Origin: Eurosta solidaginis | Lineage: Eukaryota > Arthropoda > Insecta > Diptera > Tephritidae | Length of the DNA: 64,000 nucleotides | NCBI RefSeq assembly: GCF_040869045.1 | Contig: NC_090319.1 | Coordinates: 396,858,851-396,922,850, forward strand | Direction: 5' to 3' | Shown here: piece after piece, positions 9,171 through 20,614 of the stretch | How the letters are laid out: every line of letters starts with the position of its first letter | Position numbering within the stretch: the stretch's first letter is position 1 | Made by a program: the position numbers and the translations under genes | The notes under the pieces: generated by a model | The model's input: the letters and a program-made list of their open reading frames with translations, nothing else | Told to the model about the DNA's origin: nothing | Databases searched by the model: none

Positions 9171-10405
9171 CATCGGTTTCTGAACTATATTCCAGGTTTC
9201 AAGCTTGTAGCTTATCGGGAAGTTACTTAAATTTCAATTACAAATTTCGTGCCAGCCATCCAACCAGCCAACCAGCCAGCCTGTCAAGTAAACCTAAATA
9301 AAACCGTTTAAAAGCAGTTAGCCATAACCATACCATAGCCAACCAATTGGTATTTGGTTTTTCGCCATATCCATAACCTAAAAATATTTGAGTTGGAGAA
9401 TTAATTAACCTTTTGTAGACTTTATTTATTGTTTTGGATACGTTTTAACTAAGAGACTTATTTTTTGTAGATATGTTTGTAATTTTTTGCGTTTTCTTCT
9501 TTTTTATGAAAATTTCACGATTTTTATGTTAAGGCAACAATAACTGATGCCAATTTATATGGATAAGTTAAATATATACTTATTTGGAATATTCGGACCT
9601 GAGGTCTTCCCAATAATATAAATTAAAAGTTTATCCGGTACACTTCCATGCTGCTGAGTAGAGTATCACCCCATATCCGATGCCAGTTCCCATTTCAGGA
9701 TTTGTCACAAAAACGCCTTATATTAGTTTGTTGAGCCCCTTATCTAAGAATGGTTTTCATTAACACCCTCCTATGTCAAAATCCATTGAACTTATGCTCA
9801 GATAGGGAGTTTTTGAAATAAATTTTGAGATAGCGTATTTTTTAATAAAATTCTGACGTACGACATGCTTTAAACAAATGAAAAAAATTGACAGAATGAC
9901 CAAACCAACATAACTCTTTATCGATTCTCGACATATGTAGTAGAAAATGAATTATTTCCCTCAAAACCTGTTGGCATTTGCAAATTTATTATCACTACCA
10001 ATATACTACTAAAGTTACTTTTCTACTACAATTTTTGCTGAAGGGGATTGAATTATTCGCCGTTTTCCTTACTTCGTAAAAGCAACCCGTCCAGATTTTA
10101 AAATTTGGGAGTGTCAGAGCTCTGTCATCATTGGAGAACAAACCTCTAGTAATTGAATTATGGTTTTTTCCCACTGTTATACTCAAAGCAGTGAACAAAT
10201 AAGACAAGTGTGATATCTTAAGCATAGACGTCAAAATTATAAATAGACACGATCACCTGATTTTCAAAGTTCTATAGTTGCTCATCCTGCTTCTCTTTCT
10301 ATCACCCACTGAAAGGAGCCGGCCGAATGTGCCGCCATATTGAACATCCTATCAAAACGCTAAAAAGTTGTCCTGTCAAGCAGTCGGCGGATAAGATATC
10401 ACACT
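9171..10405. other. AT-rich repeated filler of unit 2
   Basis: No gene is recognised. It contains a block of about 150 bp (about 9,230-9,385, with CCAACCAGCCAACCAGCCAG and ACCATACCATAGCCAACC) that is absent from unit 1 and present in unit 3 (about 21,980-22,135). Confidence 0.5.
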
Positions 10406-11031
10406 CGTTTTGTACAAAATGGTGTTAACATTGCTCAATTTTGCAATAAATTTCAGTTACACGACAAAAATTTTTTACAAAAAATTGTGTACAAAACAAG
10501 TGTGATATTTTATCCTCAAACTAACTGACAGGAGCAATCTTGAATGCTTTCTTTGTTATACTCAGTTGAGCAGAGCTCACAGGGTATATTAACTTTGATT
10601 GGATAACGGTTGGTTGTACAGGTATAAAGGAATCGAGATAGATATAGACTTCCATATATCAAAATCATAAGGATCGAAAAAAAATGTGATTGAGCCATGT
10701 CCATCCGTCCGTCCGTCCGTTTTGTACAAAATGGTGTTAACATTGCTCAATTTTGCAATAAATTTCATTACACGACAAAAATTTTTTACAAAAAATTGTG
10801 TACAAATCAAGTGTGATATTTTATCCTCAAACTAACTGACAGGAGCAATCTTGAATGCTTTCTTTGTTATACTCAGTTGAGCAGAGCTCACAGAGTATAT
10901 TAACTTTGATTGGATAACGGTTGGTTGTACAGGTATAAAGGAATCGAGATAGATATAGACTTCCATATATCAAAATCATTAGGATCGAAAAAAATTTTGA
11001 TTGAGCCATGTCCGCCCATCCGTTCGTCCGT
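10406..11031. repeat. Internal tandem duplication, 313 bp
   Basis: CGTTTTGTACAAAATGG occurs at 10,406 and again at 10,719, and the intervening sequence is repeated. It is present in units 2 and 3 but single in unit 1, so it arose after the first unit split off. Confidence 0.7.
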
Positions 11032-11462
11032 CCGTCCGTTAACACGATAACTTGAGTAAATTTTGAGGTATCTTGATGAAATTTGGTATGTAGGTTCCTG
11101 AGCACTCATCTCAGATCGCTATTTAAAATGAGCAATATCGGACTATAACCACGCCCACTTTTTCGATATCGAAAACCGAAAAAATGCGATAATTCATTAC
11201 CAAAGACGGATAAAGCGATGAAACTTGGTAGGTGAGTTGAACTTATGACGCAGAATAGAAAATTAGTAAAAATTTTTGACAATTGGCGCGGCACCGCCCA
11301 CTTTTAAAAGAAGGTACTTTAAAACTTTTGCAAGCTGTAATTTGGCAGTCGTTGAAGATATCATGATGAAATTTGGCAGGAACGTTACTCCTATTACTAT
11401 ATGTAAAGTCAAAATTTAACAAAAAATTTAATATCTTTACAGTATATAAGTAAATTATGTCA
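11032..11462. other. Dispersed repeat segment of unit 2
   Basis: Same non-coding sequence as 6,017-6,444. No gene is seen. Confidence 0.5.
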
Positions 11463-11734
11463 ACTGTTTCCAAAATTTTTTCATCACATTGTAACGTGAT
11501 AATAGGTCTTATCTCCTCAGCTTTGATGGTATTTTTAACGTTTTCTAATGACACAAATATAGAAGATTTCCATAAACTAGGAACGAGACCTTTATCTAAG
11601 CTCTCATTAACAAGTTGAGAATAGAAAAAACCTGTATACGTTATGGAGCCTTTAACGACTCCTTCCGACACAAGTTTCTTCCCTCCAATTTTATTTTTAA
11701 ACTTACTTATTATATCAACTTTTTCTGAAGTGGA
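11463..11734 (-). pseudogene. Inverted LINE RT fragment, unit 2
   Basis: Same fragment as 6,445-6,716 and the same junction. The open frame running through it extends by chance into neighbouring non-coding sequence. Confidence 0.8.
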
Positions 11735-12081
11735 CGATGATTACGTTGGCGGTTTTCGAAATGGGTCCATCGCAATATGCCAGTAAATGTTTCTTTCTTT
11801 TCAGTTTCTCTTAGAAAACATAATAATTGAAATTCAGTTATTATAAGCCGGTGTTAAGCTCATGAATTCTTAAATATAAGTATAAACTGAACACACCATT
11901 AAACAAACATACATAAATATGTACAACTGAGCCCGAGTTGACAAAGCTTCTCATTCGCAACGAAGAAGAACTTTACAAAAACAAATCTACATGGCACACA
12001 AATTAATATAGAGACAAAATGTCTCAATTGTGTTGTTAGTGTAGAAATGAGAAAAACTGAATTAAGCATGAAAACAAATAC

Positions 12082-12150
12082 CAGCAGGATGGCCTAGTGG
12101 TTAAAGGCTACTGCATTTTTCACCATGTGATTCATGGTTCGAATCCCGGT
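12082..12150 (+). promoter_or_regulatory. tRNA-like Pol III internal promoter
   Basis: A box 12,090-12,100 and B box 12,136-12,146. Confidence 0.65.
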
Positions 12151-12173
12151 GAAACCTTTGATAATATTACAAA

Positions 12174-12224
12174 ATTGCCTAATGATGATTCCGTTGGCGG
12201 TTTTCGAAATGGGTCCATCGCAAT
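12174..12224 (+). ncRNA. Hammerhead ribozyme motif with core mutation
   Basis: CTAATGA core (G5 to A), plus an A to C change in stem II relative to the other copies. Predicted inactive. Confidence 0.6.
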
Positions 12225-12528
12225 ATGCCAGTAAATGTTTCTTTCTTTTCAGTTTCTCTTAGAAACATAATAATTGAAATTCAATTATTATAAGCCGGTG
12301 TTAAGCTCATGAATTCTTAAATATAAGTATAAACTGGACACACCATTAAACAAACATACATAAATATGTACAACTGAGCCCGAGTTGACAAAGCTTCTCA
12401 TTCGCAACGAAGAAGAACTTTACAAAAACAAATCTACATGGCACACGAATTAATATAGAGACAAAATGTCTCAATTGTGTTGTTAGTATAGAAATGAGAA
12501 AAACTGAATTAAGCATGAAAACAAATAC

Positions 12529-12597
12529 CAGCAGGATGGCCTAGTGGTTAAAGGCTATTGCATTTTTCACCATGTGATTCATGGTTCGAATCCCGGT
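12529..12597 (+). promoter_or_regulatory. tRNA-like Pol III internal promoter
   Basis: A box 12,537-12,547 and B box 12,583-12,593. Confidence 0.65.
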
Positions 12598-12620
12598 GAC
12601 ACCTTTGATAACATTACAAA

Positions 12621-12671
12621 ATTGCCTGATGATGATTACGTTGGCGGTTTTCGAAATGGGTCCATCGCAAT
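12621..12671 (+). ncRNA. Hammerhead ribozyme motif, core intact
   Basis: CTGATGA and GAAA boxes, stem I ATTGC/GCAAT, stem III ATGG/CCAT. Predicted cleavage follows 12,666. Confidence 0.75.
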
Positions 12672-12818
12672 GTGCCAGTAAATGTTTCTTTTCAGTTTCT
12701 CTTAGAAAACATAATAATTGAAATTCAATTATTATAAGCCGGTGTTAAGCTCATGAATTCTTAAATATAAGTATAAACTGAACACACCATTAAACAAACA
12801 TACATAATAGAAGGAACT

Positions 12819-13049
12819 TTGCCAGCGTATTTGAGGACTAATATAAAATATGTAAAAGATATGCACTCTGTAAATATTCGTAATAAAAATGATTTTAATC
12901 TTCCGGCTTATAAAACTGAAGCAGACAAATGTAATCTGTATTATAAAGGTCTTAAATCCTATAATGAACTACCGAATGATATTAAATCATGTCATTCCAA
13001 TAAATTTAAACAAAAATTGTACAATTATTGCAGAACACTACCAATTTAG
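12819..13049 (+). pseudogene. LINE ORF2 C-terminal tail, unit 3 copy
   Basis: It is identical in translation to the copy at 7,806-8,036 and has no RT domain attached. Confidence 0.8.
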
Positions 13050-13794
13050 TGCTGGACAGGCGGGCTTCCATAGCATCGATAGAAGTGCAGCGAAACTATA
13101 CTGCTATGTAGCGCCAAGACTTCCAAGCTCTTGTACGCATACAAAAAAGGTTGCCGAAGCACATACTGAAACGCATCACTCGATTAACTCAGTGCATCGC
13201 CGTGCAGATGTTGCCTTCGCGCTTTACTAACATGCGTAAAATGCCTACATACTACACAAGCACAACACTTTGTTCGCATGATCTGGAAGTCTCCCATCCA
13301 TAGTACTCCAAGGTAGGACATAGATGTAACTATTGTAGATTGCATAGTCCAGAAGACAATTATAAACATGTAAAATACATTTAAGTAAGGCTTAGGAAAG
13401 CCGTAATAAATAAATACATTACATTACATCAATCTAGGGCGTTGATCAGACAAATAAAAGCGTTGGACGCGTAAAATTCCTATTGATAGTCATATATAAG
13501 ACCAACTGAACCCTAATCAGGTTATGCTACGCCTCACATTTTTAGAAATTTCACGCTCAAAACGCTTTTATTTAATTGTTTTCAATAAAATCGTTTAACT
13601 AAAAAATTTTTTTTAAGTATTTTATTTTCAAGTTTTTAGTCTTTATTTAATAGCCTATTATTTCTAAATCTATTTAGTTCATTTAGTGACTCATTATTAC
13701 AAAGACTTTACTCGACTCTGCGCCACGTATGCTTGTCCCTCCTCCAACTCCAAAATATTTTGATGTCACTTCTACCGGACTGTATGTAATATTT
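13050..13794. other. LINE 3' UTR, MITE fragment and filler, unit 3
   Basis: Counterpart of 8,037-8,779. No gene is seen. Confidence 0.55.
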
Positions 13795-14082
13795 GTTCCA
13801 AATATGAACCAAATCGGACATCATAGGTCGCTTTCTATTTATGTATGTATTATGTGTTCCAAATATGGACCAAATCGGACCGCAAATACGATTTTTTTTG
13901 AATATCTCGATCTTTGCGGCACCTAGCAGCGATTTTTTTCATAGCTCGCTTTCTATTCTTGTATTATGTGTTCGAAATATGAGCCAAATCTGTCCACAAA
14001 TACGATTTTTGTGAAGATCTCGATCCTTGCGCCACCCAGCGGCGATTTTTTTCATTGGTCGCTTTCTATTCTTGTATGTATT
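13795..14082. repeat. Short tandem repeat, left part, interrupted
   Basis: Same 112-118 bp family. It breaks at 14,082 (…TTGTATGTATT) and resumes at 21,810 (TATTATGTG…) exactly as in unit 2, which fixes the boundaries of the insertion. Confidence 0.7.
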
Positions 14083-15122
14083 TAAACCAGCGACATTTGG
14101 TCCTTCGTCGCCATTTTTGGACCCAGCGTTGGAAAATTAAAAGAGAAAGTATCCCAAAAATCGTGAGTAGAAATCAAATTTCTTATTCCCAACTCACGCC
14201 CCGAACTAATTAAAAAGATAATATTTGTGGAGTTTTCTCAATTTGAATATTGTATAAAATTATTCATTTGCCCTCAGAGGATAAAACGCATTAAAGAAAT
14301 TAAGATTAACTGGCCCCCTCTCTGCCTCTACCCTTCATACATACAAAATTAAATTATTAAAATAATAATCCACAAATCTAAGTAGTAATCCCCGCTGAAA
14401 TAATTAATATTCCCCATTATTAATTAAAATTTGATATTTGTGGATTTCCCAATAGGATTCATAAATACATACATATTTATTCCCAATAATTTTTTGCAAT
14501 CATAAATTTTAATATTTCTTAAATACATATATAAGTCCCGTATTGCAAAAAGGAAAGGCAGTTCAACCCCAAAAACAGTGCATTTCCAATATACTTATCG
14601 GTTTCTCATTCGTATGTATGTATGTGCATATGTAATAATTAACTGGTAGACAGGGACCCAAAATAAATTTATAAAACACTCACTTTTTCAAATTTCTTTA
14701 ACTAGCGTTTTCAACTTCTCAAATACTCACAAATATTACAAATCCCTCAAATATATAACAATTATATATCCCTTTGGAAAAAAAAAATAAAAATTTTTAT
14801 TTTTTCACTCATATATACGCATATATACTCATATATACACACGTTTATAAAAGTGCGGTACGGTGATACAATTTTAATTTTGTTGCTCTCTCAAGCGGGT
14901 ACAGTGGTACGAATTCACGGTTCGCGTTATTAAAGATAATTTCAAAAGATCAAAAAGTTTATTTCTCTTGTCGTGAAATTTGCATTGCGGTGATAAATCG
15001 TTCTTTAAGTCGTCAACTCACTCTCTCTCTCTCAGGCTCTCTCCCTCACTCTCAGGCTCTCTCCCTCGCTTGTTCACCTTATGTTAGGTGTCCCTCAAAG
15101 AAGCCAATCAAAAAGCCCCACA
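14083..15122 (+). other. BEL/Pao 5' leader
   Basis: Non-coding, about 1 kb. It opens with GACATTTGGTCCTTCGTCGCC, which resembles the sequence just after the 5' LTR (primer-binding region) of BEL-family elements as I remember them. It ends in TCTC-rich sequence (15,020-15,070) before gag. Confidence 0.5.
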
Positions 15123-16400
15123 ATGAGTGACGACGAGAAATCCCAAGGCAGCGCCAAAGATCAACGCCAAACGCGCCTAACCACAAAAAAAAATAAGCAA
15201 ATGTTCACGGCAAACAAATTCATCTCGGAAACGGATAATTTCACGGACTACTGTGCTCGATTCAGGTCCACCCCTATTAACGAAAATACGGAATCGTCAC
15301 TGAAAATTAAAGACACCAATATTGATAGGTTTTGGAACCGGGTCCAAACCTCCCATGACGCGATATTAGATACAGATGACCTAGATCTCCCAGATGACTT
15401 CAAACCGGTCGCGTTTAATAAATACCAGTCATGTCTAATTATGTATGAGGACACGAAAGCCCAGATAGGGGACCAACTTATGTTACTCCAACAAGCAAAC
15501 ACTCCCATAGCCGCCCCCACTGCATCACTTCCCAGAGATGGAACAGGTTTCGGCTTAAAAATCCCGCCTTGTGATACAGAAGTATTTTATGGGGGTTATG
15601 AACAATGGCCGTCATTTCGTGACATGTTCACGGCGGTCTATATTAACCACCCAAAACTCACAAAAGCCCAGAAATTATACCACCTCCGGTATAAAACACA
15701 AGGCAAAGCCGGCGAAATAGTCAAACAGTTCCCACTCAGTGATGCCAACTTTGAACTGGCGTGGGAAGCCCTAAGGTCGCGATATGAAAATCGCAGGGTT
15801 TTGGTCGACATCCAAATAAAAACCCTTATGAATTTAAAACCAATTCCCATTGAAAATAGCGAGGATATACAGAAATTGCAATCATCCGTGAATAATTGCC
15901 TCCAAATTCTCGCCACCCAGCAAGTTTCAACAGAAAGTTGGGATCCAATCCTCATTTATCTGGTCACCTCTAAACTCCCGGAGAACACGGTAACCCTGTG
16001 GGAACAGTCTCTAACCTCCAGGAAAGATCTCCCCAACTGGTCCCAAATGAACCAATTTCTGACTACTCGCTATGAGGTGGTAGAAAGAGTAGACCAATGG
16101 CGCCCCTCTAAACTCACATCGGCCCCCGCCAGCACAAGCTACTCTAAACAAAATAATTATGCATTCAGAGGCAGCAATCACGAAAAATCCAATCCGAGGA
16201 TTCAATCCCATGCTACAGAACACCGCACAATGTACAAATGCGCATATTGCAAAACCTCTGAGCACCCCCTGTACAGCTGTGCAAAATTCGCTAGAATGCC
16301 AGTTCATGATCGGAACAAGTTCGTGAGAGATAATCACATGTGCTTTAACTGCTTATCCCAATCCCACGTTCTAAGGGATTGCAAAAGCACATTCAAGTGA
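15123..16400 (+). CDS. gag: BEL/Pao Gag polyprotein
   Basis: The structural protein that packages retrotransposon RNA into virus-like particles. The frame opens at ATG 15,081, but ATG 15,123 (context ACAATGA, protein beginning MSDDEKSQ) fits the Drosophila start consensus better. Around residues 130-290 lies a DUF1759-type Gag region ([24 protein letters not shown]). Near the C-terminus are two zinc knuckles, CAYC-x4-H-x4-C and CFNC-x4-H-x4-C. The third cluster normally found in this family is absent because two consecutive TGA codons stop the frame at 16,398. The pol frame is +1 relative to gag and is open from about 16,375, so the frames overlap by about 26 bases. Confidence 0.85.
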   Translation: MSDDEKSQGSAKDQRQTRLTTKKNKQMFTANKFISETDNFTDYCARFRSTPINENTESSLKIKDTNIDRFWNRVQTSHDAILDTDDLDLPDDFKPVAFNKYQSCLIMYEDTKAQIGDQLMLLQQANTPIAAPTASLPRDGTGFGLKIPPCDTEVFYGGYEQWPSFRDMFTAVYINHPKLTKAQKLYHLRYKTQGKAGEIVKQFPLSDANFELAWEALRSRYENRRVLVDIQIKTLMNLKPIPIENSEDIQKLQSSVNNCLQILATQQVSTESWDPILIYLVTSKLPENTVTLWEQSLTSRKDLPNWSQMNQFLTTRYEVVERVDQWRPSKLTSAPASTSYSKQNNYAFRGSNHEKSNPRIQSHATEHRTMYKCAYCKTSEHPLYSCAKFARMPVHDRNKFVRDNHMCFNCLSQSHVLRDCKSTFK

Positions 16401-16434
16401 TGATGCGTCCCCTAGCACATCATCAACACCCAGA

Positions 16435-18677
16435 ATGCATAAAGCCACAGCCCAAGTAGCAACTACCACCCCCCCTGATGTCAGTCACCCAACTCCACAC
16501 GCTCCGGAAGACAATCGCGACCAACCCACGTGTTCAAAAAATGCCCACGTACAATCTTTCTACTCGGACAATGAAAGTAAAGTACTACTCCCGACGGCAA
16601 TCGTCTCGGTAGAACACCGAGGTGAACTCTTCAAACTCAGAGCCCTAATTGACCAAGGGTCAGAACGGAGCTTTATCTCCTCCAAAGCTCAAATAAAACT
16701 GCGTCTACCATGCCGAGCTTCTAATTTCGAAATATCAGGCATGGGTGGAAAAGTGGTTCAAACATCGAACAAACTATGCGCTCTAACTCTAGTCTCGAAC
16801 GATTTAATCACAAGGATCCAAGCACAAGCTATTGTCCTTCCCCAGTTAACCAAGGCGTTACCCAAATTCAATCCCACTCTAGCACAGCGTGAAAAATGGG
16901 CGCATCTAACCCTCGCAGATGCAAACTGCCACTCCCCATCCCAGATTGACTTAGTCATTGGCAGTGACCTTATCCCACAGATAATGCTAGAAGGTGTTGA
17001 GAAAATCTCCCCGAACCTCCTAGCGCAAAACACCATATTTGGGTGGATCCTTAGTGGTCAAGTCCCTAGCAAAGTAGTTTCGTTCTCAACCCAGGTGGAG
17101 GAAGTATCGAACTCCCTCGATTCGCAGCTCAGAAAATTCTGGGAACTGGAAGAAGTATCCACCCCCAAGTGTCTTAATGTTGAAGACACTATATGCGAAG
17201 AATTGTATCAGTCCACCACCACTCGCAGAGATGACGGTCGCTATGTAGTGCGACTCCCCTTTAGACGCAGTTTCCCAGAACAGGTAGCCTTAGGTAGATC
17301 CCGAACCTCAGCTCTCCAGCAATTTCTTAGCATGGAGAGAAATCTTCTCAAAAAAGGCGAACTTAAATCCCAATATGACCAAGTCTTATTAGAATATCTC
17401 ACCCTAGGTCATATGGAAGAAACCACTTCCTACGAAAAATGCTCAGACAACAAATACTTGTCGTTCTACCTACCCCATCACGCGGTTATAAAGCCCGAAA
17501 AAAGAACTACTAAGGTACGTGTGGTCTTTAATGGATCAAAGAAATCAACTTCCGGCAATTCTCTGAATGATGTTCTCTATACCGGTCCCACCCTACAACC
17601 CGATTTGATGCTATTAATACTCAAGTGGCGCACGTACCAATTTGTTTTCAACGGCGATGTAGAGAAAATGTACCGCCAAATTCTCTTACATGAGGAGGAC
17701 CAAGAGTACCAAAAAATTATTTTTCGCTCAGCCCCCAATGGTCCAATTCAAGATTTTAAGCTTAAAACCGTCACATTCGGTCTTAATTGCGCTCCCTATC
17801 TTGCAATACGTTCCTTGCACGAACTCTCTAAAGACGTCAATAATACCTTCCCTATAGCATCTCAGATATTAAAAGACGAGACATATGTAGACGACATACT
17901 TTCTGGCGGGCACTCCATCCTCTCAGCTTCAGAGTCCCTCTCGCAAGTCAGGCAAGCCCTTACGTCAGCAGGCTTCCCCCTTAGAAAAATCACGGCAAAC
18001 CATCCTGACATAATTGAAACTATTCCCACAGCAGACTTGCTGGATTCCCAGTTTCTCGAATTCGAAAAAGCAAGTACGACGAAAACGCTCGGGATTCAAT
18101 GGAATGCAATAAAGGACTCATTTTCGTACACCGTTGAATCCATCCCAGTAAGCACCGCGAGCACAAAGCGACAAATTCTCTCGTCCGTCGCGAAACTTTT
18201 CGACCCCGCAGGATGGCTAACGCCGATAATGATCCAAGCCAAAATTCTCTTGCAAGAGCTGTGGCTTGATGGAACTGACTGGGACGAACAGGTGAAACCC
18301 CTCCGCCTCGCAAAGTGGACGCAGTTCGCACATAACCTCCACGCCATAACAGGGATTCAAATTCCTCGTTGGGTCAATTACTCCCCTGACCAACCCACGG
18401 AGCTGCATGGCTTTTGCGACGCGTCGGAGAAAGCTTATTGCGCCAGCATTTATGTCCGAACGACGGTAGGACAAAACACAACCTCTCATCTCCTAGTCTC
18501 TAAAAGCAAAGTGGCACCCCTAAAATCCACTAGCTTGCCACGGCTGGAATTGTGTGGAGCTCTGCTCCTAGCGAAACTAGTCTCCGTCGTTCAATCCCAA
18601 CTCAATCTCAGTCCGCCTACCTTGACGCTGTGGTCGGACTCCGAAATAGTGCTCGCATGGCTCGAAAAGCCCCCTAT
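16435..18677 (+). pseudogene. pol: BEL/Pao Pol: protease, RT and RNase H
   Basis: First part of the Pol polyprotein. The first ATG is 16,435, but the frame is already open from about 16,375, consistent with expression by readthrough or frameshift from gag. An aspartic protease signature [12 protein letters not shown] comes first. The RT follows with [27 protein letters not shown] and the catalytic YVDDIL at about 17,884-17,901. RNase H follows with [11 protein letters not shown] and LTLWSDSE. The frame is lost at a run of five C near 18,670-18,677 and stops at 18,696. RNase H and integrase sequence continues in another frame, so the break is a single-base indel in a homopolymer (mutation or assembly error). 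Confidence 0.85.
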
Positions 18678-20122
18678 ACATGGAGAACCTTCGTAGCAAA
18701 TCGAACCGCGCAAATAATCGGTCTGGTTGGAAACGCCACTTGGCGACATGTACGCAGTTCCGAAAACCCCGCCGACATGGGCACAAGAGGATGCAAACCT
18801 CTTGATTTGGCAACTTCCTCCCTGTGGTGGAAAGGCCCAGAATGGCTCATCAGTCCCCCAGAATCATGGCCCAAAGACTTGCGCCGCCCCTCCGTAAGTC
18901 CACCCGAAGTCCGCCGAATCGAAGCATTACATGCCAGCGAAGAAGAACCCGACATTCTGGATCGATTTTCCTCGTTTCCGCGTGCCCTGAGAGTTTTAAC
19001 TCACGTGTTGCACTTCATACGCACCCTTAAAACCCGCGCGGGCCACATACCAACTTCCCCGTTAACCCTTACACACGACGACTTCCGAAACACGAAACTC
19101 AAGCTGATCGCCTTAACTCAGTCGCGATATTTCCCCAAGGAAAAGGCATCGTTGTTAGCTTCGAAGCCTATAGACAAACGGAGCCCCCTTCTCACCCTTA
19201 ATCCATATTTGGATGAATATGGATTGCTCCGAGTCCGCGGTCGCCTAGTTGACTCAACACTAACCTACAACGAGAGCCACCCCATTATTATCCCGGAAAA
19301 ATCCCGATATGCTGCACTTTTCCTACGCTTCCTGCATGAACTTTTCTTGCACGCCGAAGTCCGTCTCATGCAGCAAACGATTAGACAAGAATTTTACATT
19401 CCTCGGCTCAAGCCACTCATCAAAAAATGCATTTTTCAATGTAAAACCTGCACCGTCCACAAGCAGCAAATGCGCTCCCAAATAATGGCAGCCTTGCCAC
19501 CCTCACGATGCACTTTCGCTCCCCCCTTCACCACCACGGGTGTTGATTTTGCTGGCCCTTTTTTGATAAAAGCATCCATGCTAAGATCGCCTACCCTCGT
19601 GAAGGGGTACGTGGCCGTTTTTGTTTGCTTTACGACAAAAGCGGTACATCTCGAGTTGTGCTCAAATCTCACCTCTGAGGCCTTTCTGGCTGCGTTTGCC
19701 CGTTTTGTTGGACGTCGAGGCTATCCCGCAACTATGATGAGCGATAATGGCACAACCTTTGTAGGTGCCAAACGAGCTACGGAAAAGGAATTTGTCATCT
19801 TCTCCAACGAAGTATCCCAAGAAGTCGTCAAAAAATACGCCGCTCAAGGCATAAAATGGAAGTTTATACCCCCCAGCGCTCCTCATATGGGCGGCTTATG
19901 GGAAGCTGCGGTCAAAATTTTTAAAACCCACCTCAAGAAGTCAGTCGGATCTCACAAATTCACTTTCGAGGAATTTACCACCCTGCTAATACGAATAGAG
20001 GCCGTGTTAAACTCACGCCCCATCTCCCCGCTATCTCAGGATCCCTCTGACTTTACCGCGCTCACCCCGGGACATTTCCTTCGGGGAACCCCTTTATTAG
20101 CGATTCCGGAACCCGACCACGA
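18678..20122 (+). pseudogene. pol: BEL/Pao Pol: RNase H end and integrase
   Basis: Continues Pol in the next frame. It has an integrase zinc-binding region (an H-x-H-type arm, then CIFQCKTCTVHK with the paired cysteines) and the catalytic core: GVDFAGPF (first Asp), MMSDNGTTF (second Asp) and PHMGGLWEAAVK (Glu). It would insert element cDNA into chromosomes. The frame departs from the conserved sequence near 20,110-20,122, after PEPDHD, and the remaining frame to 20,381 is out of register. Confidence 0.85.
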
Positions 20123-20440
20123 TGGGAAAAGGTCAAGGTCATCCATCACCAGTTTAGTCGAAGATGGAAGGAGGATTACCTCAAGGACCTTCACAAACGG
20201 TATCGTTGGAAAGACACCCGCATTGAACCAAAAGTCGGTGAGTGTGTCCTCATCAAGGACGATACACTTCCTCCCACCGAATGGCGCCTCGGACGCATCG
20301 AAAAGGCACGCCCCGGCCCCGATGGCCACATTCGTGTCGTCGAGGTGCGCACCCAATCCGGCATTCTCACACGGCCGATAGTAAAATTATGTTTTCTGCC
20401 TCCGGCGGATCGTCCGCCCAGCCCCGAAGCGACCGTGTAG
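20123..20440 (+). pseudogene. pol: BEL/Pao Pol: integrase C-terminal domain (DUF5641)
   Basis: Third frame of Pol. WEKVKVIHHQFSRRW, LHKRYRWK, VLIKDD and WRLGRIEKARPGPDG are hallmarks of the DUF5641 tail of BEL/Pao integrases. The frame ends at TAG 20,438. Together with the break at about 18,675, Pol needs two frame changes, so this copy is dead unless the breaks are sequencing errors. Confidence 0.8.
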
Positions 20441-20600
20441 ATTTTCGTTACCACCCCACTCACAAGACCGCTGAGTCCTTCAGACTTATCTCGTCAAATC
20501 ACCGTATCCGCCTAATCCCAAAACCAACAATTAACATCCTGCTACATCTCATAGTTACAATCATCAATATACCCCGCACTAAAGTCATATGAATACGACT

Positions 20601-20608
20601 CGTTTCAG
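20601..20608 (+). promoter_or_regulatory. Candidate splice acceptor before the 3' ORF
   Basis: CGTTTCAG lies 6 bases upstream of the ATG at 20,615 and fits a 3' splice site. It could serve a spliced subgenomic RNA for the downstream ORF. This is inference only. Confidence 0.35.
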
Positions 20609-20614
20609 GCGAAC

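Larger units (their letters stand above)
6717..11734. repeat. 5 kb tandem segment, unit 2
   Basis: The landmark spacing to unit 3 is 5,018 bp and the two copies look nearly identical. It starts and ends at the same LINE/hammerhead-element junction (AGTGGA then CGATGATT). Confidence 0.85.
11735..12801 (+). mobile_element. tRNA-promoter/hammerhead tandem retroelement, unit 3 copy
   Basis: Duplicate of 6,717-7,788 with a few substitutions and small deletions. It has two complete tRNA-like/hammerhead units. Confidence 0.75.

Noticed and set aside
8951..9301. 116-residue open frame with repeated MCSKYEPNR segments
   Set aside because: It runs through the 112-bp tandem repeat. The repeated peptide only mirrors the DNA repeat.
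16758..17036. Minus-strand open frames opposite BEL gag and pol (also 15,248, 15,638, 18,020 and 20,036)
   Set aside because: They are shadows of the strongly supported plus-strand coding sequence.
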